This document shows positions 16,455 to 24,634 of a DNA stretch of 64,000 bases, in pieces (position 1 is the stretch's first letter; every line of letters begins with the position of its first letter). Origin of the DNA: Tardiphaga alba (GTDB lineage Bacteria > Pseudomonadota > Alphaproteobacteria > Rhizobiales > Xanthobacteraceae); the NCBI RefSeq assembly GCF_018279705.1, contig NZ_CP036498.1, positions 4,357,001 through 4,421,000 on the forward strand, in the 5' to 3' direction. A model generated the notes under the pieces. The model saw nothing but the letters and a program-made list of their open reading frames with translations. It was not told the DNA's origin and searched no databases. The translations under genes were made by a program, and so were the position numbers.

Positions 16455-18320
16455 TTAACGCATCACGTTCAGCAGATCCTGCACCATGGTGTTCGTCGTC
16501 GTGATCACCTTGGTGTTGGCCGAGTAAGCCTGCTGCGTGATGATGAGCTTGGTGAACTCGTCGGCGATGTCGGTGTTCGACGATTCCAGCGACGAGCCGG
16601 AAATGCTGCCGCCCTTGCCGTAAAGCGCTTCACCGGATTCATTGGTCACTTCGAATGCACCACCATCGATGCGTTTCAGGAAGTTGGCGCCGTTGAAGGT
16701 TGCGATAGAGACCTCGGCAAGATCGATATTGCGGCCGTTCGAGTAGCTGCCCACCACGCGACCTTCATTGCTGACCGACACGCTCTTGAGCTGGCCGGCC
16801 GCATAACCGTCCTGCTGGAACTGGTTGACCTGCGCATTGCCGTTGGTGTCGGCGAACTGCGTGAGACCGCCGGTGCCGAACGCCATGGTGACGTTGCCGA
16901 GCGACTTGCCCGACACGGTCAGGCCGGTCAGCGTGATCTGGCCGACCACCGGCTGCATCTGGCCGCTCGGACCGAACTTGAAATCGGTACCGACATTGAC
17001 CCAGGCCGGCGTGGCGCCGGTCGCCGACGGATTGGTCTGATAGAAGAGATTCCAGGTATCGGTGCCGCCCATGGTCGCCGATTCCACCTTCGCCCAGCGG
17101 AACTGGAGGCTGACCGGAGCGCCGTTGCCGTCATAAGCGGTGGTCGCGCCACCAGCGATCGACTGATCGAGGAAGGTCTGGTTGTCGCTGCCGATCACGA
17201 TGCCGGTGCCGGACGTACCACCGCCCGAACGCAGACCGGTGACGGTGCCGGTGAAGCCCATGGCCTGGAATGCCGCAACGGCCGTGGCTGACGAGCCGGC
17301 AGCAAGCGTGAAGTCGTTTGCTGTGCCGGAATTCAGGGTCACGACACCGGTCGATGAAATCGTCGAGGCGGTCGCGCCGGAATTGCCCGTCAGCGTATCG
17401 ATCTGTGCAAGCAAGGACGACATCGTCGCCGTGCTCAGATCAACGAAGGTCGTTCCGACCACGGGCGTCGGCGTCGGCGTGGTCACCGGATCGTAGAACT
17501 GGATCGTGTTGGTGGTGGTCGTGCCACCGTTGGTGACCTTGAGAACCAACGTATCGTTATGCGCAAAGGCGGCCGTCAGCGAGTTGGTGCCTGCTGCACC
17601 TCTTAGCGCGGTGGTTCCCGAAATCGGAAGCGGCGTGGTTTCGGCGTTGTTGCGCGCATTGCCGGGAATACCTGTATTGCCGAACGGCGTCGCCGCGGTG
17701 CCGAGCACGCGTGGATTCGACAGGTAGTCGGCGGGGCGGAGCAATTCAGAGCCGGGAACGGAGGTCTGGTGATCGACCGTCAGCGGATAGCTTGCAAGGT
17801 TCGCGCGATAATCGAGCTTGGTGGTCGCCTGTGATGGCAGGAAGTCGTTCTGGAAGCGCAGCACTTCCGGCGTCGAGCCGGCCGGGTTGCCCGTCGACGG
17901 ATCGATCTTCACGCCCTGCAGATAGTAGCCGGCGCCGTTGACGAGGTAGCCGTTCTTGTCGAGCGAGAAATCGCCGCGGCGGGTGTATTTGTTGACGCCG
18001 TCGAAGATCGGCGTGGAGTCCGAAACGTTGCCCGGCTTCTGCACGGCGAAGAATCCGTCGCCATTGATCGCCATATAGGTCGCGACCGAGGCTGACTGCA
18101 CCGAGCCCGCCACCGTATTGGTGCTGCGCGATCCCGCATTCACGCTGCCGGCGAGCTGCGCATTGGTGCCGGTGTCGGGGATGAGATCGGTGAAACTGGT
18201 ATCGATCCGCTTGAAGGCGGTGGTCTGCGAGTTGGCGATGTTGCCGGAGATGTTTTCCAGCGCATAGGAGTTCGCCCGCAGGCCCGCAACCGAGGTGGTG
18301 AGAGCGCCGAAGATACCCAT
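16455..18320 (-). CDS. flgE: Flagellar hook protein FlgE
   Basis: FlgE polymerises into the flagellar hook. The 621-residue product starts MGIFGALTTSVAGLRANSYA with the motif NISGNIANSQTTAFKR. It contains FFAVQKPG and NGYLVNGAGYYLQGVK, and ends in the family tail DEFTKLIITQQAYSANTKVI, then MVQDLLNVMR. Residues about 235-360 hold a beta-rich insert of the same family as the modules in the flagellins. The start is at 18320 with GGAG upstream; an open extension to 18470 does not match the family. A sigma-54 site lies about 75 bp upstream. Confidence 0.94.
   Translation of the reverse strand: MGIFGALTTSVAGLRANSYALENISGNIANSQTTAFKRIDTSFTDLIPDTGTNAQLAGSVNAGSRSTNTVAGSVQSASVATYMAINGDGFFAVQKPGNVSDSTPIFDGVNKYTRRGDFSLDKNGYLVNGAGYYLQGVKIDPSTGNPAGSTPEVLRFQNDFLPSQATTKLDYRANLASYPLTVDHQTSVPGSELLRPADYLSNPRVLGTAATPFGNTGIPGNARNNAETTPLPISGTTALRGAAGTNSLTAAFAHNDTLVLKVTNGGTTTTNTIQFYDPVTTPTPTPVVGTTFVDLSTATMSSLLAQIDTLTGNSGATASTISSTGVVTLNSGTANDFTLAAGSSATAVAAFQAMGFTGTVTGLRSGGGTSGTGIVIGSDNQTFLDQSIAGGATTAYDGNGAPVSLQFRWAKVESATMGGTDTWNLFYQTNPSATGATPAWVNVGTDFKFGPSGQMQPVVGQITLTGLTVSGKSLGNVTMAFGTGGLTQFADTNGNAQVNQFQQDGYAAGQLKSVSVSNEGRVVGSYSNGRNIDLAEVSIATFNGANFLKRIDGGAFEVTNESGEALYGKGGSISGSSLESSNTDIADEFTKLIITQQAYSANTKVITTTNTMVQDLLNVMR
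17240..17615 (-). repeat. Flagellin-type beta module inside flgE
   Basis: The encoded segment runs from RGAAGTNSLTAAFAHNDTL through IQFYDP, FVDLSTATMSSLLAQIDTL and SGTANDFTL. It aligns by eye with the modules of the three flagellins, best with the last module of flagellin 2. It makes the hook protein larger than usual. Confidence 0.6.
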
Positions 18321-18390
18321 TACATCGTCTCCAACTTCCGGGCGGCCCGCCGGGGTGATGCCAAAATGATGGCCGCTGCTGGAGGCAATG

Positions 18391-18407
18391 TCGCAAGGCC
18401 CGTGCCA
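18391..18407 (-). promoter_or_regulatory. Sigma-54 promoter of flgE
   Basis: On the minus strand TTGGCACGGGCCTTGCGA matches the sigma-54 consensus TGGCACG-N4-TTGC almost perfectly, with GG and GC exactly 10 bp apart. It is about 75 bp before the flgE start. The central GGCC is the same as in the flgI promoter. Confidence 0.85.
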
Positions 18408-18439
18408 AGCGGAATAAGCGAGACAAATCAGCGAACTAA

Positions 18440-18468
18440 CAAAAACGCCCCGGTCCAGAGACCGGGGC
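18440..18468 (-). terminator. Terminator between msrB and flgE
   Basis: GCCCCGGTC and GACCGGGGC form a 9-bp stem around four bases. On the minus strand it is followed by GTTTTTGTT. It would end msrB transcription before the flgE promoter. Confidence 0.8.
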
Positions 18469-18528
18469 ACAATTGCCTAGAAGGGAAATATTTGCCGGAT
18501 AGAACGAGCGCACCGCCGCCTGTTACTT

Positions 18529-18642
18529 CCCTCTCCCGCCCTTGCGGGGAGGGTGGCGCGTAGCGCCGGGTGGGGGCGCCCCATGTGACGTCGGAGTTTG
18601 TGGCAGACCCCACCCGACCCTCCCCGCAAGGGCGGGAGAGGG
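18529..18642. repeat. Intergenic palindromic repeat 1
   Basis: A 26-bp arm (CCCTCTCCCGCCCTTGCGGG...) at 18529-18554 is repeated in inverse orientation at 18617-18642, around a 62-bp centre that also has GC-rich self-complementary parts. It belongs to the same type as the repeats at 40941, 46171 and 48912: Pu/Py-rich 'ccctcccc...ggggaggg' arms. Confidence 0.75.
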
Positions 18643-18652
18643 AGAAGAAGCC

Positions 18653-19159
18653 TCACGTCGCCGATGGCGTGGCCGGTTTGAACACCAGCGCGAAACCGTC
18701 CATGCAGTAGCGGAGACCGGTCGGCTTAGGGCCGTCATCGAACACATGGCCGAGATGGCCACCGCAACGGCGGCAATGGATGGAGGTGCGGGTCATCCCA
18801 TAGCTGGTGTCCTTGCGCTCGCCGACGCCACCATCGAGTGGCTTCCAGAAGCTCGGCCACCCCGTGCCGCTCTCATATTTGGTCTCCGACGAAAACAGCG
18901 CATTGTCGCAGCCGGCGCAGGCGAAGGTGCCCTTACGCTTCTCCTTCAGCAGCGGGCTGGAATAAGGCCGCTCGGTGCCTTCCTTGCGCAGGATCTCGTA
19001 TTGCTGCGGCGTCAGCTGCTTGCGCCACTCCTCGTCGGTCTTCATGACCTCGAATTTTTCATCGGAGGCGGCATTGGCCGGCGCAGCGGTCAGCCATTTC
19101 AGCGACAGTAGGCCACCAATACCGGCAGCGGTAGACAGAAGCAGGCGACGGTCGATCAT
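18653..19159 (-). CDS. msrB: Peptide-methionine (R)-S-oxide reductase MsrB, exported
   Basis: MsrB reduces the R form of methionine sulfoxide in oxidised proteins. The 168-residue product has zinc-binding cysteines C81, C84, C129 and C132 (CAGC and CRRC), the core GTGWPSFWKP and HCRRCGGHLGHVFDDG, and the catalytic cysteine C152 in RYCMDG. The N-terminus DRRLLLSTAAGIGGLLSLKW, ending near ANA, looks like a Tat-type signal, so it acts in the periplasm. It is monocistronic, with a repeat and a terminator behind it. Confidence 0.92.
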   Translation of the reverse strand: MIDRRLLLSTAAGIGGLLSLKWLTAAPANAASDEKFEVMKTDEEWRKQLTPQQYEILRKEGTERPYSSPLLKEKRKGTFACAGCDNALFSSETKYESGTGWPSFWKPLDGGVGERKDTSYGMTRTSIHCRRCGGHLGHVFDDGPKPTGLRYCMDGFALVFKPATPSAT

Positions 19160-19287
19160 GATGGGTCTCCCTCGGTCGGGATGCGTATCCCGTTCGTCTG
19201 GAATTACGGATCGAACGGCGCGAGGTTACATCGGCCCGGCAAAAAAACGCTCACGAAATCGCGATCGCGGCGCCAGTTCGAGAGGCC

Positions 19288-20661
19288 CTAGTCCGACAAA
19301 CGCGGCCCGGTCCCCGCACGGGCATTTGCCGCCGCAAGGCGGGCTTCCCGCACCAGTTCCCTGGCCAATGCCCGCTCGCGATAGCGCGCCAGCGTGCCGT
19401 CCAGCGCCGAGGTCTGGCGTTGCCAGAGCCCCACCGCATGGCCGACGACGCGGCCGATCCGGCCACCGGCCCAGACCAGTTCGAACGGCGCAAACAGCCG
19501 GGTGCGGTCATCGCGCGCATACATCGCCCGGGCGATCAACTGCCCGGCCATTGCGGACGTGTTCAGCCCCTGATGGCCGAATCCGCTGGCGACCCACAGT
19601 CCCTGCCGCATCTGCCCGATCTGGGGCATGCCGTGGACGGTCTGCCCCATCGGGCCGCCGAAGGTCTCGGTGATGGCGACCTTGCCGAGCTGCGGAAACA
19701 CCTGCCGCATCCGCCGCGCAATGGCGCCCGCGAAACGCTCGGGCTTGGCGGCCCAGGTCGTTTCCGGGCTGGACCACATCAAGCGATCGCCCTCCACGAT
19801 CCGGAAGTGATCGATGCCGTCCGTATCCGTCACCGAGCCCTGGAAGGTGACCGCCTCTGCCAGACGCTCGCCGAGCGGTTCGGTGATCCCCGCATAGCGC
19901 CATACCGGCAACAGCGTATCGGATAATCGTTGCGCGGGCGCACCGAGATGCACGTTGCCAGCCAGCACCACATGCGATGCACGGAGCCGCGCCGACGGCG
20001 TCACGATGCGCTTGCGAATGCCACCGGCATCGATGCTGATCACCGGCGTATCCTCGAATATCCGCACGCCGGCCTGCTTTGCCAGCGTCGCCAGGCCCAT
20101 CAGATATTTGCGCCCGTCGATCTGGAACGCCTTCGGGTAGTACACGCCGTGAAAATAGCGTTGGGTCTTCAGCGTGTCGCGGACGCGATCGATCTGCCAG
20201 CCCTGGACGTCGGTGTCGAAATCCTCGCCAAGCATCTGCAGCCGCGCGATCAGCTTTTCGCCGACATCGACATTGGAAACTTCGAGCGCGCCGTCACTGA
20301 TCCCAAGCCCGGGAATCACATCCTCGGCCGCATGCGTGCGGACATAGTCCGCGCCCTGTTTCGACAGTGTCCAGAGTTCGCGGGCATCCTCCAGTCCCAC
20401 ACGCGTGATCAGGTCGGCGAGCGGCAGGCCGAAGCCCGGCATCACCGTGCCCATCTGATGGCCCGACGCACTCCAGCCCACATAGCGGGCCTCCAGCACC
20501 ACGACGCTGGCACCGAGTCGTGCCGCCTCCAGCGCAATCGTCAGCCCGGCCAGGCCGGCGCCGACCACGCAGACATCCGCATCGAGCGGAAATGTCAGCC
20601 GCGCACGGTCCTCATCGGCCATGTCGGGTCCAAATGTCACGCTTGCGGAAGTCGTTGTCAT
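19288..20661 (-). CDS. FAD-dependent oxidoreductase, DAO family (PuuB-like)
   Basis: The 457-residue protein has the FAD-binding VCVVGAGLAGLTIALEAARL near residue 30 and the DAO-family C-terminal GLWVASGFGHQGLNTSAMAG. Its overall pattern resembles gamma-glutamylputrescine oxidase and related amine oxidases that act on secondary amines. The substrate cannot be told from the sequence. No polyamine genes lie nearby. It diverges from the sixA-like gene with about 115 bp between the starts. Confidence 0.8.
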   Translation of the reverse strand: MTTTSASVTFGPDMADEDRARLTFPLDADVCVVGAGLAGLTIALEAARLGASVVVLEARYVGWSASGHQMGTVMPGFGLPLADLITRVGLEDARELWTLSKQGADYVRTHAAEDVIPGLGISDGALEVSNVDVGEKLIARLQMLGEDFDTDVQGWQIDRVRDTLKTQRYFHGVYYPKAFQIDGRKYLMGLATLAKQAGVRIFEDTPVISIDAGGIRKRIVTPSARLRASHVVLAGNVHLGAPAQRLSDTLLPVWRYAGITEPLGERLAEAVTFQGSVTDTDGIDHFRIVEGDRLMWSSPETTWAAKPERFAGAIARRMRQVFPQLGKVAITETFGGPMGQTVHGMPQIGQMRQGLWVASGFGHQGLNTSAMAGQLIARAMYARDDRTRLFAPFELVWAGGRIGRVVGHAVGLWQRQTSALDGTLARYRERALARELVREARLAAANARAGTGPRLSD

Positions 20662-20777
20662 GCCGTTTCTTACGAACAGGGGGCGCGCTTGTCACCTTGT
20701 CCTCATACGCCGCGTCCATTAATCCGCGTGTAAGGCGCTATCGCGCTGAAAGCCACCTGATCGAATCGAGATTTCCC

Positions 20778-21311
20778 ATGCGCCGACTCATGCTGTTCCG
20801 CCACGCCAAGACCGAAGCGGACGCGCCGAGCGGCAAGGATTTCGACCGCCGCCTGGACGACCGTGGACGCGGTGACGCCGCGCTGATGGGCGGCTGGCTG
20901 AACAGCCACCCGCCGCATCCCGACATGGTCTGCGTGTCCACCGCGATGCGCACGCGCCAGACCTGGGATCTGATCTCCGCTGCGATGCCGTCCAACAAGC
21001 CGACCGTCGAACATGTGGAAGAACTCTACGGCGCCGGCCTCGAGGAAATTCTCGCCGTGATCCGCGATGCTGCGGTGCAGGACCCGCGTCGGCTGATGCT
21101 GGTCGGCCATAACCCCGGCCTGCATGAAATGGCGCTCGGCCTGATCAAGGACGGCGACTATGACGGCCGCAAGGCACTGTCCGACAACCTGCCGACCGGC
21201 AGCGTCGCGATCATCGACTTCGCCATCGATAGCTGGAACGACATCGCATTCCGCTCGGGCACGCTGGTGACCTTCGCCAGCCCGAAACTGCTGAAAGGCA
21301 TTGGTCAATAA
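20778..21311 (+). CDS. SixA-like histidine phosphatase
   Basis: This 177-residue protein of the phosphoglycerate-mutase-like superfamily has the RHAKTE catalytic motif (H9) and the second histidine in LVGHNPGLHEMA. SixA-type enzymes remove phosphate from phosphohistidine in phosphotransfer proteins. The start ATG at 20778 puts the motif at residue 8, as usual; the longer open frame upstream overlaps the divergent oxidoreductase. The partner protein is unknown. Confidence 0.85.
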   Translation: MRRLMLFRHAKTEADAPSGKDFDRRLDDRGRGDAALMGGWLNSHPPHPDMVCVSTAMRTRQTWDLISAAMPSNKPTVEHVEELYGAGLEEILAVIRDAAVQDPRRLMLVGHNPGLHEMALGLIKDGDYDGRKALSDNLPTGSVAIIDFAIDSWNDIAFRSGTLVTFASPKLLKGIGQ

Positions 21312-21367
21312 GTCGCCTCGCTTCGCGGAGGAACCGTGCTAGGCTCCTTCCGACGATGGAGGCGCAC

Positions 21368-21805
21368 ATGTACAAATCCATTCTGGTCCCGATCGATCTC
21401 GCCGAGATCGACCTCGCAAAGTCCGCCATCGCGCAGGCAGCGATGTTCTCGCGCACGTTCGACGCCAAGGTGCGTCTGCTCAATGTGATGGCGATGACGC
21501 CGGTGATGCTGGCGGAATATGTCCCCGCCGATTTCGATACCCAGCAACGCGAGACATCCGAACAGGCGCTGGCGGCCGTGGCGCGCGATTGCGGCATCGA
21601 TGGCGCGCATCTGTCGAGCATCGTACGACAAGGCGGCATCTATCATGAGATTCTCGAAGAGGCCGCCGACATCAAAGCCGACCTGATCGTGATGACCTCG
21701 CACCGCCCCGCCATGCGCACCTATTTTCTCGGCTCCAATGCCGGACATGTGGTGCGCTATGCGAAGTGCTCGGTACTGGTGGTGCGGCAGGGCGCAGCGA
21801 CCTAA
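21368..21805 (+). CDS. Universal stress protein, UspA family
   Basis: The 145-residue product has the USP fold signature: the N-terminal strand YKSILVPIDL and the C-terminal VMTSHRP...FLGSNAGHVVRYAKCSVLVV. The nucleotide-binding G-2X-G-9X-G motif is only partly kept (GSNAGHVVRYAKCSV), so ATP binding is uncertain. The chosen ATG follows GGAGG by 6 nt; an ATG four codons upstream overlaps that ribosome site. Its stop codon overlaps the stop of the next, convergent gene. Confidence 0.88.
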   Translation: MYKSILVPIDLAEIDLAKSAIAQAAMFSRTFDAKVRLLNVMAMTPVMLAEYVPADFDTQQRETSEQALAAVARDCGIDGAHLSSIVRQGGIYHEILEEAADIKADLIVMTSHRPAMRTYFLGSNAGHVVRYAKCSVLVVRQGAAT

Positions 21806-22413
21806 CCCAGCAAATCCTTCGGCACATCGTCGAATGTATAGCTGCGTGGCCGGTTGCGGCTGAGGAAATCCCAGCCCTGCCAGCCGAACAGCGCGCTCAA
21901 CAGGACGATAAAAATCACGCCGGCGAATTCGCCGACATATAGCGCGCGGATCAACAGCGCCGCCATCGCCAGACCGACCAGAGCGAGCGCCGCCGATAGA
22001 ACGTTGAAGGTCCACGGCTTGATGCCGGCGCGCAATGTCACCGCACTGCCCGCTGCGGCGAGCCGCTCATGCAGTGTAATCATGAAAGCGGGATAGCCGA
22101 ATTGCGGCTCCATCAGCGCAGCGGTCTGTTTCGATGTGGAGAACAGCTTGAGCCGGCGACCTTCGCGATTCTGGAGGTCCGCGCTGTAGCGCTTCCGTTG
22201 CATTGCCATCGGCCGGTATGAGAGCCGCACCGAGGCAATATCTGCATAGGGCCAGACGCCCGACCGCCGCCCGATCTTCCAGACCAGCCCCTCGTCCGTG
22301 AGTTCGAACTGATAGGCGGGGCCCATCAGCGAGGCGCGATAGAAATAGGTCCGCCCGTCGCTCGCCTCGCCTGGCCTGTTCAGCAGTGAACCCAACACGT
22401 TCTCGTCTCCCAC
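21802..22413 (-). CDS. Conserved membrane protein of unknown function
   Basis: This 203-residue protein has a soluble N-terminal part, about residues 1-130. It contains YQFELTDEGLVWKIGRRSGV and the PYADIASVRLSYRPM segment that recalls PH-like domains. Two membrane helices follow (FNVLSAALALVGLAMAALLI and FAGVIFIVLLSALFGW), then a short charged tail. I do not recognise a named family. It diverges from the membrane protein gene at 22460. Confidence 0.65.
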   Translation of the reverse strand: MGDENVLGSLLNRPGEASDGRTYFYRASLMGPAYQFELTDEGLVWKIGRRSGVWPYADIASVRLSYRPMAMQRKRYSADLQNREGRRLKLFSTSKQTAALMEPQFGYPAFMITLHERLAAAGSAVTLRAGIKPWTFNVLSAALALVGLAMAALLIRALYVGEFAGVIFIVLLSALFGWQGWDFLSRNRPRSYTFDDVPKDLLG

Positions 22414-22459
22414 CCGCCGCCGCTTGCGCGGGCGCCTGCCTGTCCCTTACAAGCTCCTG

Positions 22460-22894
22460 ATGGCTGAGACGACCACTTTTCCGCGCCGCCTGATTCTGGC
22501 AGGCGCCATGATCACCGGCGTGATGCTGGCGCTGGCCGTGCATATGCTCGGCGTGCGGTTCGGCCTCGATCTCGGCGGCCTTTGGCGCAAGGATCCCCTC
22601 ACCTTCATGCCCGCCGGCGCGGCCATTGCCTGGTGGTTGATCGCTGCGATGGGCTTTGTCGGCGGTTATGTCACGGCCAATCTGATGGACAGCGCGGCGT
22701 CCGGTCGCATCCCGCAGCGCATGCGCAATTTCCTGATCGCCATCGGCGTGTTGGTCCTAGCCGGCGCCGGCCAGGCCGCATCAGCGCCTAACGCGATCGC
22801 CAGCGCATCCGGCGTTCTCGCCGGCTTCGCCGCCCTCGCCCTCGGCGGCATCATGGCGTTTTGCGGCGCGCATTTCGCGTTGAAGCGCGCATAA
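22460..22894 (+). CDS. Small membrane protein of unknown function
   Basis: The 144-residue protein has four likely membrane helices, near residues 9-34, 50-72, 85-100 and 114-136. It has no recognised motif. The ATG at 22460 lacks a clear ribosome site; a TTG at 22424 is the alternative. It ends 5 bp before the stop of the convergent antitoxin gene. Confidence 0.6.
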   Translation: MAETTTFPRRLILAGAMITGVMLALAVHMLGVRFGLDLGGLWRKDPLTFMPAGAAIAWWLIAAMGFVGGYVTANLMDSAASGRIPQRMRNFLIAIGVLVLAGAGQAASAPNAIASASGVLAGFAALALGGIMAFCGAHFALKRA

Positions 22895-22898
22895 GCGA

Positions 22899-23222
22899 TC
22901 AGCTCAGCACGTCGAGCCCGTGCTTCTGAACGATGCTCAGCAGTTTAAGCGCCATCCCGCTCGGCTTCTTCGCGCCGGTCTCCCATTTTTCTACCGTGCT
23001 CTCGCTCGTATTGAGATAGCGCGCGAAAACAGGCTGGCTGACGCGGTTCTTGACGCGAAGCTTCTTGATCTGGGCCGGCGCAAGATCTGGCGGAGCGACT
23101 AGGCAGGATTCATCGAACCGACGCATTGTCGCCTTATCGACTGTTCCAGCCTTATACATTCCAGCGACATGGCTATGGATCGCCTCGAACGCATCGCTTT
23201 TGAATTTCGGCTTATGTGCCAA
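22899..23222 (-). CDS. HigA-type antitoxin with XRE helix-turn-helix
   Basis: The 107-residue protein has a C-terminal HTH (NRVSQPVFARYLNTSESTVE, then KWETGAKKPSGMALKLL) of the kind found in HigA/NadS antitoxins. The N-terminal half probably binds the toxin. It overlaps the upstream toxin gene by 11 bp, toxin first, which is the higBA order. It likely represses the pair through the palindrome at 23594-23612. Confidence 0.85.
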   Translation of the reverse strand: MAHKPKFKSDAFEAIHSHVAGMYKAGTVDKATMRRFDESCLVAPPDLAPAQIKKLRVKNRVSQPVFARYLNTSESTVEKWETGAKKPSGMALKLLSIVQKHGLDVLS

Positions 23223-23565
23223 CGCAAATCTCCGTCAGTTCTTTGGATCGTATATCTGCCTCGATCTCCAACTCTCTCTTTCGCGCGTGGAGATCCGCGA
23301 CATCGCGAAACGCGATCAACTCGTCATCACTGATATTGGCACGGTCCTTCTTCGCAAACAGGTACACATAAATCCAATAGCGACGACCGCGGGCTGCGAT
23401 GATGCTTCGATGCATATTGCGATTGAGGCGCTTCTTGAAAACGCCTCCACCAAGATCATCAGCCTGACCAAGTCGGACCTGCGCGATCGCCTCGCACAGT
23501 TCATCGTCGCTGATGCGCGCTTTCCGCGCTGCTTTATCGAACCAAGCCGTCTTGAATGTCCGCAT
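23212..23565 (-). CDS. RelE/HigB-like toxin (type II)
   Basis: The 117-residue protein resembles the RelE-like toxin family PF06296: MRTFKTAWFDKAARKARISD at the N-terminus, then LGGGVFKKRLNRNMHRSIIA and GRRYWIYVYLFAKKDRANI. These toxins are ribosome-dependent mRNA nucleases. The basic and aromatic residues of the central motif are kept, so it looks functional. The start at 23565 matches the family; an open 12-codon extension enters the operator. Confidence 0.85.
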   Translation of the reverse strand: MRTFKTAWFDKAARKARISDDELCEAIAQVRLGQADDLGGGVFKKRLNRNMHRSIIAARGRRYWIYVYLFAKKDRANISDDELIAFRDVADLHARKRELEIEADIRSKELTEICVGT

Positions 23566-23593
23566 ATGCCGAACGCCCCAGGCCCCGCACGAA

Positions 23594-23612
23594 GGTAGCA
23601 CCCAGTGCTACC
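23594..23612. promoter_or_regulatory. Toxin-antitoxin operator palindrome
   Basis: GGTAGCAC and GTGCTACC form a perfect 8-bp inverted repeat around CCA, about 30 bp upstream of the toxin start. The place and form fit the operator used by HigA-type antitoxins for autoregulation. Confidence 0.65.
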
Positions 23613-23635
23613 ATCTTCAAGATTGCATGGGCGCA

Positions 23636-23672
23636 AAAACAAACGCGCCCAGGTAAACCTGAGCGCGTTTTC
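23636..23672 (-). terminator. Terminator after the DUF892 gene
   Basis: AACGCGC and GCGCGTT form the outer stem, and CAGG and CCTG the inner stem, with one mismatch between them. T-runs flank both sides: GTTTGTTTTTG on the minus strand and GTTTTC on the plus strand. Confidence 0.75.
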
Positions 23673-23692
23673 AAGGCCGGACTTCAGACAGA

Positions 23693-24199
23693 TCAGCCCG
23701 CCGCCCGCAAATTGACCTTGCCTTCGGCCAGCGAGGTCAGCTTCGCATCGACGCGCTTCTCCTCATCGAGCGTCTTCTGCAGGACTGCCGCGCAGTCGTT
23801 GCGGCCGAGCTGACGCGCCCAGGCGATCAGGCTGCCGTAGCGAACGATCTCATAGTGCTCCGCCGCCTGTGCAGCATTGATCAGTGCGGCATCGAGCACG
23901 CGCTTGTCGGCCACTTCACCGGCGGTTTCATCGGCTTCCTTGATGATGCCGTCGATCGCCGGGCAGGTCACTGCTTTGACCTGGGCACCGTGCATGGCGA
24001 AGACCTGTTCGAGACGCTCGACATGTATTTCGGTCTCCTTGAGATGCTCTTCAAACCCTTGCTTGAGGGCCGGCTCGGTCGCCTTGCCCGCCATTTTCGG
24101 CAGTGCCTTCAGCAGCTGCTTCTCCGCGTAGTAGATATCCTGCAGCTGGTGCACGAACAAATCGTCCATCGTCTTGATGTCTTTTGAAAACAGTCCCAT
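23693..24199 (-). CDS. YciF-type ferritin-like stress protein (DUF892)
   Basis: The 168-residue helical protein begins MGLFSKDIKTMDDLFVHQLQ and has DIYYAEKQLLKALPKM, the DUF892/YciE-YciF pattern of a four-helix ferritin-like bundle with Glu/His metal ligands (EEHLKETEIHVERLEQ, AAEHYEI). YciF-type genes are often in the alphaproteobacterial general stress regulon. An EcfG-like promoter lies about 125 bp upstream. The family start is at 24199, although the frame is open to 24418. Confidence 0.88.
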   Translation of the reverse strand: MGLFSKDIKTMDDLFVHQLQDIYYAEKQLLKALPKMAGKATEPALKQGFEEHLKETEIHVERLEQVFAMHGAQVKAVTCPAIDGIIKEADETAGEVADKRVLDAALINAAQAAEHYEIVRYGSLIAWARQLGRNDCAAVLQKTLDEEKRVDAKLTSLAEGKVNLRAAG

Positions 24200-24634
24200 C
24201 GTTTCAATCCCGTCAGTGAGCGAGAGCGGGCCGTTGACCGGCCCATCGCCGCCAGCGACCGCAACGCGTGTTTGGCGCATTGTGTCGTTTGGTCGCGTCT
24301 CGTTCGGTTGCAGATACCACCGGCAACAGGTGAGTTCGGGACATGTTCCTGGGAACGGCCGCGTTTCCGGCATGGAACATCGGGTAATCTGGCCTATATC
24401 AATGCATGGAAATGGCACTGGACGAACCTGTAGCCGTGACAGTTTTGAGGCCGTGGCGGGAATGTGGCGGGTGCCCGCCCGGCGTTAACGCTTCCACTGT
24501 CAAGGACTGCACAATGGATCGTTTTTGCCGTATGGGTTTGGGCGAGATGAGTGAACGTCGCGTATGAGTGAATTGGTTATCTGCAGCCCAATGCCCCAAT
24601 CGGCTTTCCCCTTGTCGCCCCGCCGGGAGGACAA
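24200..24634. other. 435-bp divergent intergenic region
   Basis: This gap separates the DUF892 gene (minus) from the flippase-like gene (plus). It holds the EcfG-like promoter at 24325-24349, a GTTCC-TG-GGAAC palindrome at 24345-24356, and a short GCGGG-TG-CCCGC stem near 24470. I see no gene in it. Confidence 0.5.
24325..24349 (-). promoter_or_regulatory. EcfG (general stress) type promoter
   Basis: On the minus strand GGAAC is followed after 17 bases by GTT. The consensus for EcfG sigma factors of the PhyR-NepR-EcfG response is GGAAC, about 16-17 bases, then (C)GTT. The DUF892 gene downstream is a typical target. A second, inverted GGAAC follows at 24352. Confidence 0.5.
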
